Assembly: GCF_000720115.1 (NCBI RefSeq)
Contig: NZ_JOIR01000071.1
Location: 1 to 16,040, forward strand
Source: Streptomyces sp. NRRL F-2580
Lineage (GTDB): Bacteria; Actinomycetota; Actinomycetes; Streptomycetales; Streptomycetaceae
DNA: 16,040 bases
Direction: 5' to 3'
The position numbers and the translations under genes are program-made. Position 1 is the first letter of the stretch, and each line of letters begins with the position of its first letter. The notes below the pieces were generated by a model. It saw only the letters and a list, made by a program, of their open reading frames with translations. It had not been told where the DNA came from and did no database searches. Below are positions 1 to 6,422 of the stretch, piece by piece.

Positions 1-56
1 ACGAAGACGGACGCCTCACTGGTGCGCACCGTCCTGGTGGCGAATTCCTCGAACAC
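1..56 (-). CDS. Partial CDS, N-terminus only; possibly alpha/beta hydrolase
   Basis: Reading the minus strand from a GTG at 56, the first 18 codons give VFEEFATRTVRTSEASVF and run off the window edge. A GAAAGGG ribosome binding site lies about 7 bases upstream of the GTG, and third positions are G/C-rich, so a real start is likely. The opening resembles the short leader of Streptomyces alpha/beta hydrolases (FEGFxxRRIxTxG...), but no catalytic motif is inside the window, so the family is a guess. It is transcribed away from the window, and the hairpin at 180-208 insulates it from the lamin-tail gene read from the right. Confidence 0.4.
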   Translation of the reverse strand, partial: MFEEFATRTVRTSEASVF

Positions 57-179
57 GAAACGACCCTTTCGCTCCGGGGCCCGGTCCGCGCTACCCCACT
101 GTCCCACCTGCCCATGAGGAGCCCCGGCACTCCGCCAACTGTCGAGCTGCCGGCACGCCCCCGCCTCTTGCAGCAGTAC

Positions 180-208
180 GGGCCGTCGCCCGGGAGGGGC
201 GACGGCCC
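180..208 (-). terminator. GC hairpin terminator of the lamin-tail gene
   Basis: Perfect 11-bp inverted repeat, GGGCCGTCGCC (180-190) with GGCGACGGCCC (198-208). One further C-G pair (191/197) closes a five-base loop. It lies about 100 bases past the stop of the lamin-tail gene in the minus direction and before the next minus-strand gene at 56. There is no T tract, as is common for Streptomyces terminators. The rest of 57-306 shows no gene that I can support. Confidence 0.7.
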
Positions 209-306
209 GTGCGCGTGCCGGTCAGCGGTGGTGGCCGCATGGGCCGGCTACGGGTGGGGCATCTCGCGCAGGCTCACTGGCACGGGGCCCGGCCTGGGCG
301 TGGAGG

Positions 307-777
307 CTAGCGGCGGCGGCCCCAGGTCTCGGTGTCGACGGTGCGGCCGCGGTCGTCGCGCAGGGTGGCGGTGTCGCCGTGGTTGTCCCAGACGTAGTTG
401 CGGCGGTCCTGGAAGAGGTCGGTGCGGGTGTCGCGGCCGTTGCCGGTGTGGATGCGGATGGTGGCGCGGCCGCCGATGCGGACGTTGTCGAAGCGGTAGC
501 GGTTTCCGTCACTGTTGCGCAGGGTCCAGCCGCGGAGGTTGATGGCGTCGCGGGTGGTGTTGGTGATCTCCACCCATTCCGCGTTCAGGGAGCGGTTGGA
601 GCGGTCGTCGTGTCCGGGGCTGTCGGCCTGGACCCGGCTGATCTCGACCCGCGGGTGCCGCTGGTGGTGACGGTCGCCGTCGTGCGCGGCCGCCGGCAGC
701 GCGGCGGCCGAAACGATGGCGCCGGCGGCCAGGACGGTGGCGGCGATACGGCGTGCGGAGGAAGAAGCAGAAGACAT
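307..777 (-). CDS. Secreted lamin tail domain (LTD) protein
   Basis: 156 residues. ATG start at 777 with GAGGGAG about 8 bases upstream. Residues 1-31 form a Sec signal peptide (Arg pair, Ala/Val-rich core, AAA before HD at the predicted cleavage). Residues about 43-152 match a single lamin tail domain, an immunoglobulin-like beta fold: an NAEWVEITNTT strand, an LRGWTL strand, an IGGRATIRIHTGNG stretch and VWDNHGDTATLRD near the end are the family's usual landmarks. Bacterial LTDs are often fused to nucleases or found as lone secreted proteins. Here there is no enzyme domain, so it is probably a small extracellular binding or structural protein. A His/Asp-rich linker (HDGDRHHQRH) follows the signal peptide. 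It stands alone, with a terminator downstream and about 440 bases of non-coding DNA upstream. Family call firm; function unknown. Confidence 0.88.
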   Translation of the reverse strand: MSSASSSARRIAATVLAAGAIVSAAALPAAAHDGDRHHQRHPRVEISRVQADSPGHDDRSNRSLNAEWVEITNTTRDAINLRGWTLRNSDGNRYRFDNVRIGGRATIRIHTGNGRDTRTDLFQDRRNYVWDNHGDTATLRDDRGRTVDTETWGRRR

Positions 778-1220
778 GGGTGGCGCTCCCTCAAGAACAG
801 CGCCTCACCAGCCGAAACAGGCCGGTGAAGGCACCATCGGATTCGGCCCGAAGTGAGCCGAGGGCCACACTCTCGACCCGACACGACCCCCACGGCAGCC
901 CCCGCCAACGCCGGTTACCAGACGTGGACATATCCGCCACAGTCGCCTGCTGGATGCACTCATTCCGCCCGAACATGCCCCTGACATTCACTGACCGCTA
1001 CACCCACCCGCCCCGCAAACCGGACATCAGGGTCGACACGCTCCGGCGCACCACCGGGCGCACTCCTTCCCCGCCTCACCCGACCGGACCAGTGGATCAG
1101 GTAACAGCCGTTCTGCGGAGTTCTTCGCACGTGAGTCCGTAATTCGCACATGAATCCCGCCCTGTGGCAGGCCTCGCACCCTCGCTCGGAGCCACGTACG
1201 CCGATGCCGACCGGGTGCTG
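778..1220. other. Intergenic region upstream of the lamin-tail gene
   Basis: No open frame here has a convincing ribosome binding site plus coding-type third-position bias. It should contain the promoter of the lamin-tail gene (read leftwards), but I cannot place a -10/-35 pair with confidence. The only clear structure is the pair of direct repeats at 1124-1157, annotated separately. Confidence 0.5.
1124..1157. repeat. Imperfect 15-bp tandem direct repeat, 19-bp period
   Basis: TTCGCACGTGAGTCC (1124-1138) is repeated as TTCGCACATGAATCC (1143-1157), 13 of 15 positions identical, start-to-start distance 19 bp. It lies between the 3' end of the minus-strand gene at 1221 and the upstream region of the lamin-tail gene. 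Two half-sites spaced close to two helical turns could be a regulator binding site, but no partner regulator is recognisable and chance is not excluded. Confidence 0.45.
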
Positions 1221-1811
1221 TCATCCGTCCTGCGCGGTCAGAAGGAGCATCAGGGCCTTGGAGCGGGTGGTCCCGAGCCCGGTGGCCACCGCCTCGGCGG
1301 ACACCCCGCCGTCCGCCAGCACGCCGGCCGCCTCCCGCCCGACGCGGGTGGCGATCCGCTCCAGCACGCCGACGGCGCGCAGCGCGGCCAGCGGCGCGTC
1401 CGCGGCCGTGGCGGTCAGCTGCTCGGCGATCTCGACCAGCAGGGCGGCCAGCGGCTCGGGCAGCGGTACCGCCCTGTCTCGGACAAGGGACAAGTGGGCG
1501 TTCCAGTCTGCGAGCGGTCCGGTCAGGTCGACGTCCGCCTCGTACAGCGGCCGATCGCCGATCGCATCCCAGTCCAGCGGGTACTCGGCGGCACCACGCC
1601 ATCCGCACGCACACACGGCCCGAAGCGCCTCGGCACGTGGCCGGCGGTGCCGGCCGTCATAGGCCGACCAGCGCGTCGTAGAGGGCACGTCCGGGCCGCT
1701 CCCGACGTCGAAATACACCGGGCCCGGCTCACCTCCGCCGACAAGGACACCCGCCGCGCCCGCTTGCGCGTCCCCGAACTCCACCGTCCACCAGTCCCAC
1801 TCCACCAGCAC
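1221..1811 (-). CDS. Conserved actinobacterial hypothetical protein with CxCGW motif
   Basis: The minus-strand frame is open from 1958, but the best start is GTG at 1811, preceded by GGAGG with a 5-base gap. The upstream extension is Arg-rich and not protein-like. This gives 196 residues starting with LVEWDWW. Visible parts: an aromatic, acidic N-terminus; a CACGWRG motif near residue 70 in a RAVCACGWRG stretch, which recurs in Streptomyces hypotheticals and looks like a metal- or strand-turn element; a DVDLTGPLADWNAHL segment; then a helical C-terminal part with alternating Ala/Leu and a terminal ATGLGTTRSKALMLLL that resembles a degenerate helix-turn-helix. No signal peptide or membrane segment. 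I do not recognise a named function. It stands alone between the HNH remnant and the lamin-tail gene. Confidence 0.8.
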   Translation of the reverse strand: MLVEWDWWTVEFGDAQAGAAGVLVGGGEPGPVYFDVGSGPDVPSTTRWSAYDGRHRRPRAEALRAVCACGWRGAAEYPLDWDAIGDRPLYEADVDLTGPLADWNAHLSLVRDRAVPLPEPLAALLVEIAEQLTATAADAPLAALRAVGVLERIATRVGREAAGVLADGGVSAEAVATGLGTTRSKALMLLLTAQDG

Positions 1812-1947
1812 TCCGCCCTCCGACGCGTTCCCGCCCGCCACCCTGCCCCGGCCGCGCAGCCGCGCACACCCCCGCCGGCCCAACAGCGCACGTCGTTGGA
1901 CCCGCCTAGGCATGCTGACGCTCACGGGCAGCTGGGGAGCAGGGCAA

Positions 1948-1977
1948 AGGGCCGCCACCAGTCGAGGCGGCGGCCCT
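1948..1977 (-). terminator. Hairpin terminator downstream of the HNH remnant
   Basis: Inverted repeat AGGGCCGCC (1948-1956) with GGCGGCCCT (1969-1977), 9 bp, 12-base loop. It sits 16 bases past the TAG stop of the minus-strand HNH C-terminal remnant (stop at 1993-1995). Its survival suggests that the end of the HNH gene is in its original setting although the body is lost. Confidence 0.6.
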
Positions 1978-1992
1978 CATCTCCGGACCGTC

Positions 1993-2131
1993 CTACAGGG
2001 CGGGGGTGAACTCCACGTCGCTGCCGCCGCGGCCGGCCGCGATGTCCAGCAGCCGGCCACGCTCCGCCTCGTCGACCGCGAGGCCCCAGCGGAGTTTGGT
2101 CGCGGTCCACTCGGCGCCGTACCGGCACAGC
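1993..2131 (-). pseudogene. HNH endonuclease family remnant, C-terminal tail
   Basis: The minus-strand frame ending at the TAG at 1993 encodes LCRYGAEWTATKLRWGLAVD followed by EAERGRLLDIA and an FTPAL end. This closely resembles the C-terminal 45 or so residues of secreted Streptomyces HNH endonucleases, where a CxYxxxWxxxKxRWxLxVDxxE motif follows the catalytic block. The open frame can be extended to 2223, but upstream of about residue 30 the resemblance stops. The catalytic DxDHxVPLxEAW and NRSKxDxDPxxW blocks are absent from all three minus frames to 2500. So this is a 5'-truncated remnant, and a product from it would not be a nuclease. The terminator at 1948 is retained. A matching N-terminal scrap of the same family lies on the plus strand at 13714. 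Confidence 0.68.
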
Positions 2132-2499
2132 GCGTCCGGGGCCGGCCTCGGCGCCGTTCCCGGCGTCAGCGAGGACCAAGTCGGACCATCGGCTTTGGGA
2201 ACGCCCGGACCGGCATCCCCCATAGGCCGTCGCGCGTCCGACCGTCAGCGGCTACGAGGAACCTTAGATCGGTGGCCCGCCCGGCGTCGCCTTCGGCGCG
2301 GTCCACGCCCGCACGCACCGCTCCAGCAACGTGATCGGCCGCGCGCCCGGCACCCCCGGGGCTCTCCAACGGCCCCACACCAAGACCATCGCCAACAAGC
2401 GTGAGGTTCGGTGGACGAGATCCAGACCGGCGGCGCGCTGATGACCGACATCGGGCAGTTCGGCGCCGGAAGACGGACCCTGGCGCCGGCATGGCAGGC
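2132..2499. other. Degenerate region between HNH remnant and AT-rich leader
   Basis: GC-rich DNA with short overlapping frames on both strands, none with a convincing start, family motif or conserved length. Two minus-strand pieces look faintly protein-like (PITLLERCVRAW around 2330 and RFLVAADGRTRDGLWGMPV around 2250) but are in different frames and I do not recognise them. A plus-strand piece near 2411 (VDEIQTGGALMTDIGQF) also looks faintly coding. The region is best read as decayed or rearranged sequence. Confidence 0.4.
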
Positions 2500-2600
2500 C
2501 CATGCCGCTACCTGTATCAGATTGTTACTGTCTAGTAAGTGACAAATTGTCTGATTTGCCGGAAGTTAATGATGTTTTAATGATCAGGTCGTCGCGAACA
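2500..2600. promoter_or_regulatory. AT-rich promoter/operator region of the I36-like gene
   Basis: An abrupt local drop in GC content within very GC-rich DNA. It contains a palindrome TTACT-GTCT-AGTAA (2525-2538), directly followed by an odd-length palindrome GACAAATTGTC (2541-2551). A direct repeat TTAATGAT occurs at 2566-2573 and 2577-2584 (11-bp period). This is what a Streptomyces promoter with operator sites looks like, and the only gene it can serve in the plus direction is the secreted protein at 2827. I cannot assign the sites to a regulator family or fix the transcription start. Confidence 0.5.
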
Positions 2601-2608
2601 GAAAGTCT

Positions 2609-2629
2609 CTGCCGACTGACCCTCGGCAG
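2609..2629 (+). other. Leader hairpin 1
   Basis: CTGCCGA (2609-2615) pairs with TCGGCAG (2623-2629): 7-bp perfect stem, 7-base loop, about 200 bases upstream of the I36-like start. It may be a terminator for something upstream or a structured 5' leader element. Confidence 0.4.
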
Positions 2630-2709
2630 GGGAGGACGACTCATCAAAGCTGCGTATTCAGGGGGAGTTCCGGGCGGCGCCTGGGAGCTCGGGGGGCGAC
2701 GTGCTCACA

Positions 2710-2731
2710 TGAGGCTGCTTGTGCAGCCTCA
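2710..2731 (+). other. Leader hairpin 2
   Basis: TGAGGCTGC (2710-2718) pairs with GCAGCCTCA (2723-2731): 9-bp perfect stem with a TTGT loop, about 95 bases upstream of the GTG start at 2827. It is followed at once by a fully palindromic AGGCATGCCT (2735-2744). There is no T tract, so an RNA-stability or attenuator role for the long leader of the secreted protein is as likely as termination. Confidence 0.5.
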
Positions 2732-2826
2732 AAGAGGCATGCCTGGCATCTGTTTGGTGCCTATCGGCTTCCCGCTGCTCACCGTGCCACTCAGCTCGCT
2801 CGCGTGTGCGCCCGAAAGGCGAATGA

Positions 2827-3321
2827 GTGAAGCTCAACATGAAGTCTCGTTTTGTCATGGCTGCGGTTGCTGCTGCTGCGACGACGCTGGTGATGACCCC
2901 GTCGGCTTACGCCGACGGCCAGCTGCCCAACACGGGTTATGAGAACCAGTGGAGCCCGGAGGTGTGCAAGGACCCGGGTAATTCGGGGTTCAAGTTCACG
3001 CTGTACTTCAACTCCAACTTCAAGAATTCTTACCGGAACATCGGCTACAGCGTCTGGGATTTCGCCGATGAGCGCATGGGTGGGGCACCTCAGGCGGGCC
3101 TGCAGCCTTTGCGGTACTGCGTGTTCGGGGTCAGCTCACCCTGGCCGGGGTCTGGTCAGAACATCAAGAACAATGCTGCTTCGGCAACAAACCGCCATTC
3201 CTCGTATGTGGCCGACGTGTACTTCAACCGCGGCTACAAGGGTGCAGTCGATGACGTCGCCTGGGGCCGCAACCTGAATTACACGTACAACAACAACGCG
3301 TCGTTCGCCTGGCGAGGCTGA
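2827..3321 (+). CDS. Secreted peptidase inhibitor family I36-like protein
   Basis: 164 residues. GTG start at 2827 with AAAGG about 6 bases upstream; the in-frame ATG at 2839 has no site of its own. Residues 1-29 are a Sec signal peptide (Lys/Arg start, Ala/Val core, AYA before DG). The mature part has two cysteines (C47, C98), probably one disulfide. The two halves carry related strand motifs: LYFNSNFKNSYRNIG (about 59-73) and VYFNRGYKGAVDDVAWG (131-147). The second half adds GSGQNIKNNAASATN and ends NYTYNNNASFAW. This layout is typical of Streptomyces proteins labelled peptidase inhibitor family I36, a beta/gamma-crystallin-like fold related to the metalloproteinase inhibitor SMPI. Inhibitor activity is not shown by the sequence. 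Codon use is richer in T-ending codons (GCT, GTT) than in neighbouring genes. It has its own promoter region and terminator. Confidence 0.75.
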   Translation: MKLNMKSRFVMAAVAAAATTLVMTPSAYADGQLPNTGYENQWSPEVCKDPGNSGFKFTLYFNSNFKNSYRNIGYSVWDFADERMGGAPQAGLQPLRYCVFGVSSPWPGSGQNIKNNAASATNRHSSYVADVYFNRGYKGAVDDVAWGRNLNYTYNNNASFAWRG

Positions 3322-3370
3322 CACCAGAGCACTCTCGCTGCGCGGGGTTACTGATCCCCCCGATTTCACA

Positions 3371-3411
3371 TGGCCCCGCAGGTCTCTCACAGGGCGAGCT
3401 CTGCGGGGCCA
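3371..3411 (+). terminator. Terminator after the I36-like gene
   Basis: TGGCCCCGCAG (3371-3381) pairs perfectly with CTGCGGGGCCA (3401-3411), an 11-bp stem with a 19-base loop, 50 bases beyond the stop of the I36-like gene and 66 bases before the lipoprotein start. It makes the secreted protein and the ABC operon separate transcription units. The promoter of the operon must then lie in 3412-3477 or overlap the hairpin; I could not place it. Confidence 0.75.
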
Positions 3412-3477
3412 GCGGGGCGCCCTTCCCTTCGCCCAATCAGCCGAACACAGCCCCGTAGTCCGAGAACGGTAGACCCC

Positions 3478-4362
3478 ATGCGTTCCTTGATCCCTTCCCC
3501 GGCGAGGTCGGCAACGATCCTCACCCTCGTCGTCTTCGGTGCCGTCGCCGGCTGCTCGCCGTCGTCCACATCTGGCGGGTCCCAGCCGCTTCGCTCGGCT
3601 CCTGCTCGTGCCTTCAACGAGGCGGATCCCGCGACGTGGACGCTGCCGATGGAGGGCTACCTTCCGTCCGACGACGAGCGGAGTCAGGTGGCCAAGGCGA
3701 AGAACCTTCTCATCGGCGATTGCATGAAGAAGGCCGGGTACGGCCAGTGGCGCCCGGCACCTGAGCTCCCGAAGATGGGCCCCAAGACGCTGACCGACTG
3801 GCGTTACGGCATCCACGACGGGGAACTGGCCAAGCGGCGCGGATACAAGCCGGACGAGGCCGAGCAGGCTGCCTACGACGCAGCGGTGAACGTGGGCGCG
3901 GTCGACGGGACGTCCGCAGAGGGACCGGACGGCAAGGCGCTCCAAGTGTGCATCGGCGAAGCGCGTACCAAGCTCGGCGGAAACCCGGCCACGTACGGCG
4001 AGGAGGCACAGAAGCTGGGGAACGAGGCCTTTGCCCGGTCCAAGGAGGATTTGAAGGTGGTCGCCGCGTTCCAGGCGTGGTCGTCGTGCATGAAGGAGCA
4101 GGGCTACGACTACAAGCAGCCGTTGGACGCGAGTGACGATCAGCGTTTCGGCGGCCGGGACGTGACTGCGGAGGAGATCGCCACGGCCACGGCGGACATA
4201 TCGTGCCGCAACCGTACCCATGTGGCCAAGATCTGGTGGGAGGCCGAGTCCAAGCTGCAGACCGCCGCGCTCGAGAAGAACGCCGAGACGCTGGAGAAGG
4301 CCCGCAAGGATCTCGACGCTTCGGTCAAAGCCGTGGCCGACGTACTCTCCGGCGAGAAGTAG
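3478..4362 (+). CDS. Four-cysteine lipoprotein of the ABC transporter operon
   Basis: 294 residues from ATG at 3478; the frame is open from 3370, but that extension runs through the terminator. The lipobox VAGC puts the lipidated cysteine at C26, after a short positive N-region and hydrophobic core, so it should be anchored on the outer face of the membrane. The mature part has four more cysteines: C82, C158, C204 and C243. Two of them sit in near-identical motifs, CMKKAGYGQW (82) and CMKEQGYDYK (204), each followed by another lone cysteine. This suggests an internal duplication with two disulfides. The region is mostly charged helix (runs of Lys/Glu/Ala). No enzyme motif. Its stop lies 12 bases before the adaptor start, so it is probably co-transcribed with the transporter and may be its extracytoplasmic partner. 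Family name not recognised. Confidence 0.85.
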   Translation: MRSLIPSPARSATILTLVVFGAVAGCSPSSTSGGSQPLRSAPARAFNEADPATWTLPMEGYLPSDDERSQVAKAKNLLIGDCMKKAGYGQWRPAPELPKMGPKTLTDWRYGIHDGELAKRRGYKPDEAEQAAYDAAVNVGAVDGTSAEGPDGKALQVCIGEARTKLGGNPATYGEEAQKLGNEAFARSKEDLKVVAAFQAWSSCMKEQGYDYKQPLDASDDQRFGGRDVTAEEIATATADISCRNRTHVAKIWWEAESKLQTAALEKNAETLEKARKDLDASVKAVADVLSGEK

Positions 4363-4374
4363 GAGCACCGGTCC

Positions 4375-5718
4375 ATGACGGAACCGACGGCTATGGCTGA
4401 GGCCCGCACACCGGGCGATGAAGCATCTTCACACAGGCGGGTGGCCCCGCCACGCGGGGGTCTGGTGCGCCGCCGCCGGGTCTTGATCGGTGTCGTCGCG
4501 GGAACCGTGGCCCTGACCGGGGTGGGAGCAGGCGCTGCGACCGTGCTGAAGTCGCCGGCGCAGGTCGCGGCGGAGACCGCGCCTCCTCCTGCCGACGTGT
4601 TGACGGCACCGGTGGAGAAGAGGGTGCTGTCCGCCTCGCTGGTCACCCGCGGCAAGGTCGCCGCGTCGCAGCGGATCGACGTCCTGTCGGCCGGGTTGAG
4701 TGGCGGGGACACCATCCGTGCGGTGGTGACCAAGGTCAAGGTGAACCCCGGCGACACGGTGAAGCCGGGCTCGGTCCTCGCGGAGGTCGCCGGCCGGCCG
4801 GTGCTGGCTCTGCGCGGTTCGCTGCCGGCCTACAGGAACCTGACTGCTGGCGTCGTCGGGCAGGACGTGGTGCAGCTGCAGAAGGCCCTAGCGGAACTCG
4901 GCTACCGTCGAGGCAGCGATCCCTCGGGCACCTTCGGACCCGGCACGCAGCATGCGGTCAAGTCCCTCTACGAGGCTGCCGGCTACACCGCCCCCACCAC
5001 CGCCGGAACGAAAACGGACTTGGCGGGTAAGCCGGGTGCCGACAAGCCGGGCGAACCGCCGACCAGCGGTACTCCCTCCGGTGTCACGGCCGCTACTTCG
5101 ACGACCGTGGTACTGCCGGCATTCGAGACCGTGTTCGTATCAGACGGGCCCGTGCGGGTCGAGTCGGTCGATGCGGTGGTGGGTGCCACGGCCGCTGAGA
5201 AGCTGATGACGATCACAGCCGGGGCACTGGGCGTCGACGGGGCGCTGGAGAGCTACCAGAAGGAATCGGTGCGGCCCGGGCAGAAGGTGGACATCTTCGC
5301 TGACAGGAGTGGTGGACGGGCCGTGGGTACGGTGGCGTCCGTGGGACCCGCGCCGGCCCCGTCGGGCAAGGAAGCCGGCGCAGCCGAAGCGGCGCAGCGG
5401 TTTCAGGTGAAGATCACTCCCGACCAGCCGCTGCCCGCCGAATTCGCGGGCCAGGACGTCCGGCTGACCATCAATGCCGCATCTTCCGACGGCGCCGTTC
5501 TGGTGGTCCCGACCGCAGCCGTCTCTTCCCAAGCGGACGGCCGTACGACACTCATCGTCGTCACCAACGGTGGGAAGCAGACCCGCGTAGAGATCCGCAC
5601 TGGAATGAGCGGGGACGGGTACGTGGAAGTCACGCCCGTATCAGGCGCCCTCTCGTCCGGTGACCGAGTCGTCCTCGGCGCGGGACGGGCTCCTGCACCG
5701 AGCGGCGGCAAGCGGTGA
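4375..5718 (+). CDS. ABC exporter membrane-fusion adaptor with peptidoglycan-binding domain
   Basis: 447 residues from ATG at 4375, GGAG about 8 bases upstream. Cytosolic Arg-rich tail (1-35), one membrane segment at about 36-58, then an extracytoplasmic part. Residues about 95-146 look like the biotinyl-lipoyl-like hairpin of HlyD/MacA adaptors (VTKVKVNPGDTVKPGSVLAEVAGRP). Residues about 155-205 are a PG_binding_1 repeat (VVGQDVVQLQKALAELGY ... GTFGPGTQHAVKSLY), which normally binds cell-wall peptidoglycan. A Thr/Pro/Gly linker (205-240) leads to beta-barrel and membrane-proximal domains (to about 440) with VVPTAAVSSQADGRTTLIVV typical of the family. In a monoderm there is no outer-membrane channel, so this protein probably couples the ABC permease to the wall. 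Its stop overlaps the start of the ATPase gene by 4 bases. Confidence 0.9.
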   Translation: MTEPTAMAEARTPGDEASSHRRVAPPRGGLVRRRRVLIGVVAGTVALTGVGAGAATVLKSPAQVAAETAPPPADVLTAPVEKRVLSASLVTRGKVAASQRIDVLSAGLSGGDTIRAVVTKVKVNPGDTVKPGSVLAEVAGRPVLALRGSLPAYRNLTAGVVGQDVVQLQKALAELGYRRGSDPSGTFGPGTQHAVKSLYEAAGYTAPTTAGTKTDLAGKPGADKPGEPPTSGTPSGVTAATSTTVVLPAFETVFVSDGPVRVESVDAVVGATAAEKLMTITAGALGVDGALESYQKESVRPGQKVDIFADRSGGRAVGTVASVGPAPAPSGKEAGAAEAAQRFQVKITPDQPLPAEFAGQDVRLTINAASSDGAVLVVPTAAVSSQADGRTTLIVVTNGGKQTRVEIRTGMSGDGYVEVTPVSGALSSGDRVVLGAGRAPAPSGGKR

Positions 5719-6422
5719 TCCAAGACCGGACGCCCCCTGTGATCCAGTTCGACGCAGTCGGGCTGACCTATCCCGGGCCCCCGCCCGTGCCCGCCCTGCT
5801 CCCCTGTGATCTGACGGTTAGGCGTGGCGAGTACGTCACCATCGTGGGGCCGTCCGGATCGGGGAAGTCCACCTTCCTCAACATCGCCGGCCTGCTGGAC
5901 ACGCCTACCCACGGCACCTACCTGCTGGACGGCATCGACACCACCACCATCAAGGACAAGGAACGCACCACCCTGCGCGGGTCCCGCATCGGGTTCGTCT
6001 TTCAGGCCTTCCACCTCCTGGCGCACCGCAGCGCCCGTGAGAACGTCGAGCTCGCCATGATCTACCAGCGGGTTCCCCGCTCTCAGCGGCGCGCCCGCGC
6101 CCGCGCCGCGCTGATCCGCGTGGGCCTGGGCCACCGGCTGGACGCCCTGCCCACCCGGCTCTCCGGCGGCGAGCGCCAAAGGGTTGCCATCGCCCGAGCG
6201 CTCGTCACCGAGCCCTCTCTCCTGCTGTGCGACGAACCGACCGGAAACCTTGACACCGCCACGGCGGAGTCCGTCCTCGAGCTCCTGGACCAACTCCACC
6301 GTGACGGCGCGACGATCGTTGCCATTACACATGACCCCCAGGTCGCCGCCCGTGGACAGCGCAGTGTCTCGATCCGCGACGGCCGCCTCACCGACAGGCC
6401 TGCCGAGCAGGTGACCGCATGA
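5715..6422 (+). CDS. MacB/LolD-type ABC transporter ATP-binding protein
   Basis: 235 residues from GTG at 5715, in a GTGA overlap with the adaptor stop, which implies translational coupling; GTG at 5739 is a possible alternative start. All ATPase motifs are intact: Walker A GPSGSGKST (45-53), Q-loop Q97 in FVFQAFHLL, signature LSGGERQRVAIARAL (149-163), Walker B LLLCDEPTGNLD (169-180), and switch histidine H206 in ITHD. The DEPTGNLD form and the short 235-residue length are typical of the LolD/MacB/FtsE-like (type VII, mechanotransmission) subfamily, which powers conformational work on the outer side of the membrane rather than conventional substrate translocation. Partner of the following permease, with which it overlaps by 4 bases. 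Confidence 0.95.
   Translation: MIQDRTPPVIQFDAVGLTYPGPPPVPALLPCDLTVRRGEYVTIVGPSGSGKSTFLNIAGLLDTPTHGTYLLDGIDTTTIKDKERTTLRGSRIGFVFQAFHLLAHRSARENVELAMIYQRVPRSQRRARARAALIRVGLGHRLDALPTRLSGGERQRVAIARALVTEPSLLLCDEPTGNLDTATAESVLELLDQLHRDGATIVAITHDPQVAARGQRSVSIRDGRLTDRPAEQVTA

Noticed and set aside
379..828. 149-residue plus-strand Val/Ala-rich open frame
   Set aside because: Antisense to the lamin-tail gene; low-complexity composition typical of a shadow frame.
1912..2404. Two overlapping plus-strand frames as genes
   Set aside because: They run through the terminator and the HNH tail that read well on the minus strand; Arg/Pro-rich, without family features.
2525..2551. Phage attachment site or tRNA end in the AT-rich island
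   Set aside because: There is no tRNA gene, no integrase and no second copy of the sequence in the window; promoter/operator is the simpler reading.
3136..4368. 410-residue minus-strand open frame
   Set aside because: Lies antisense to the I36-like gene and the lipoprotein, both of which have proper starts, signal peptides and codon bias; it is a GC-driven shadow.
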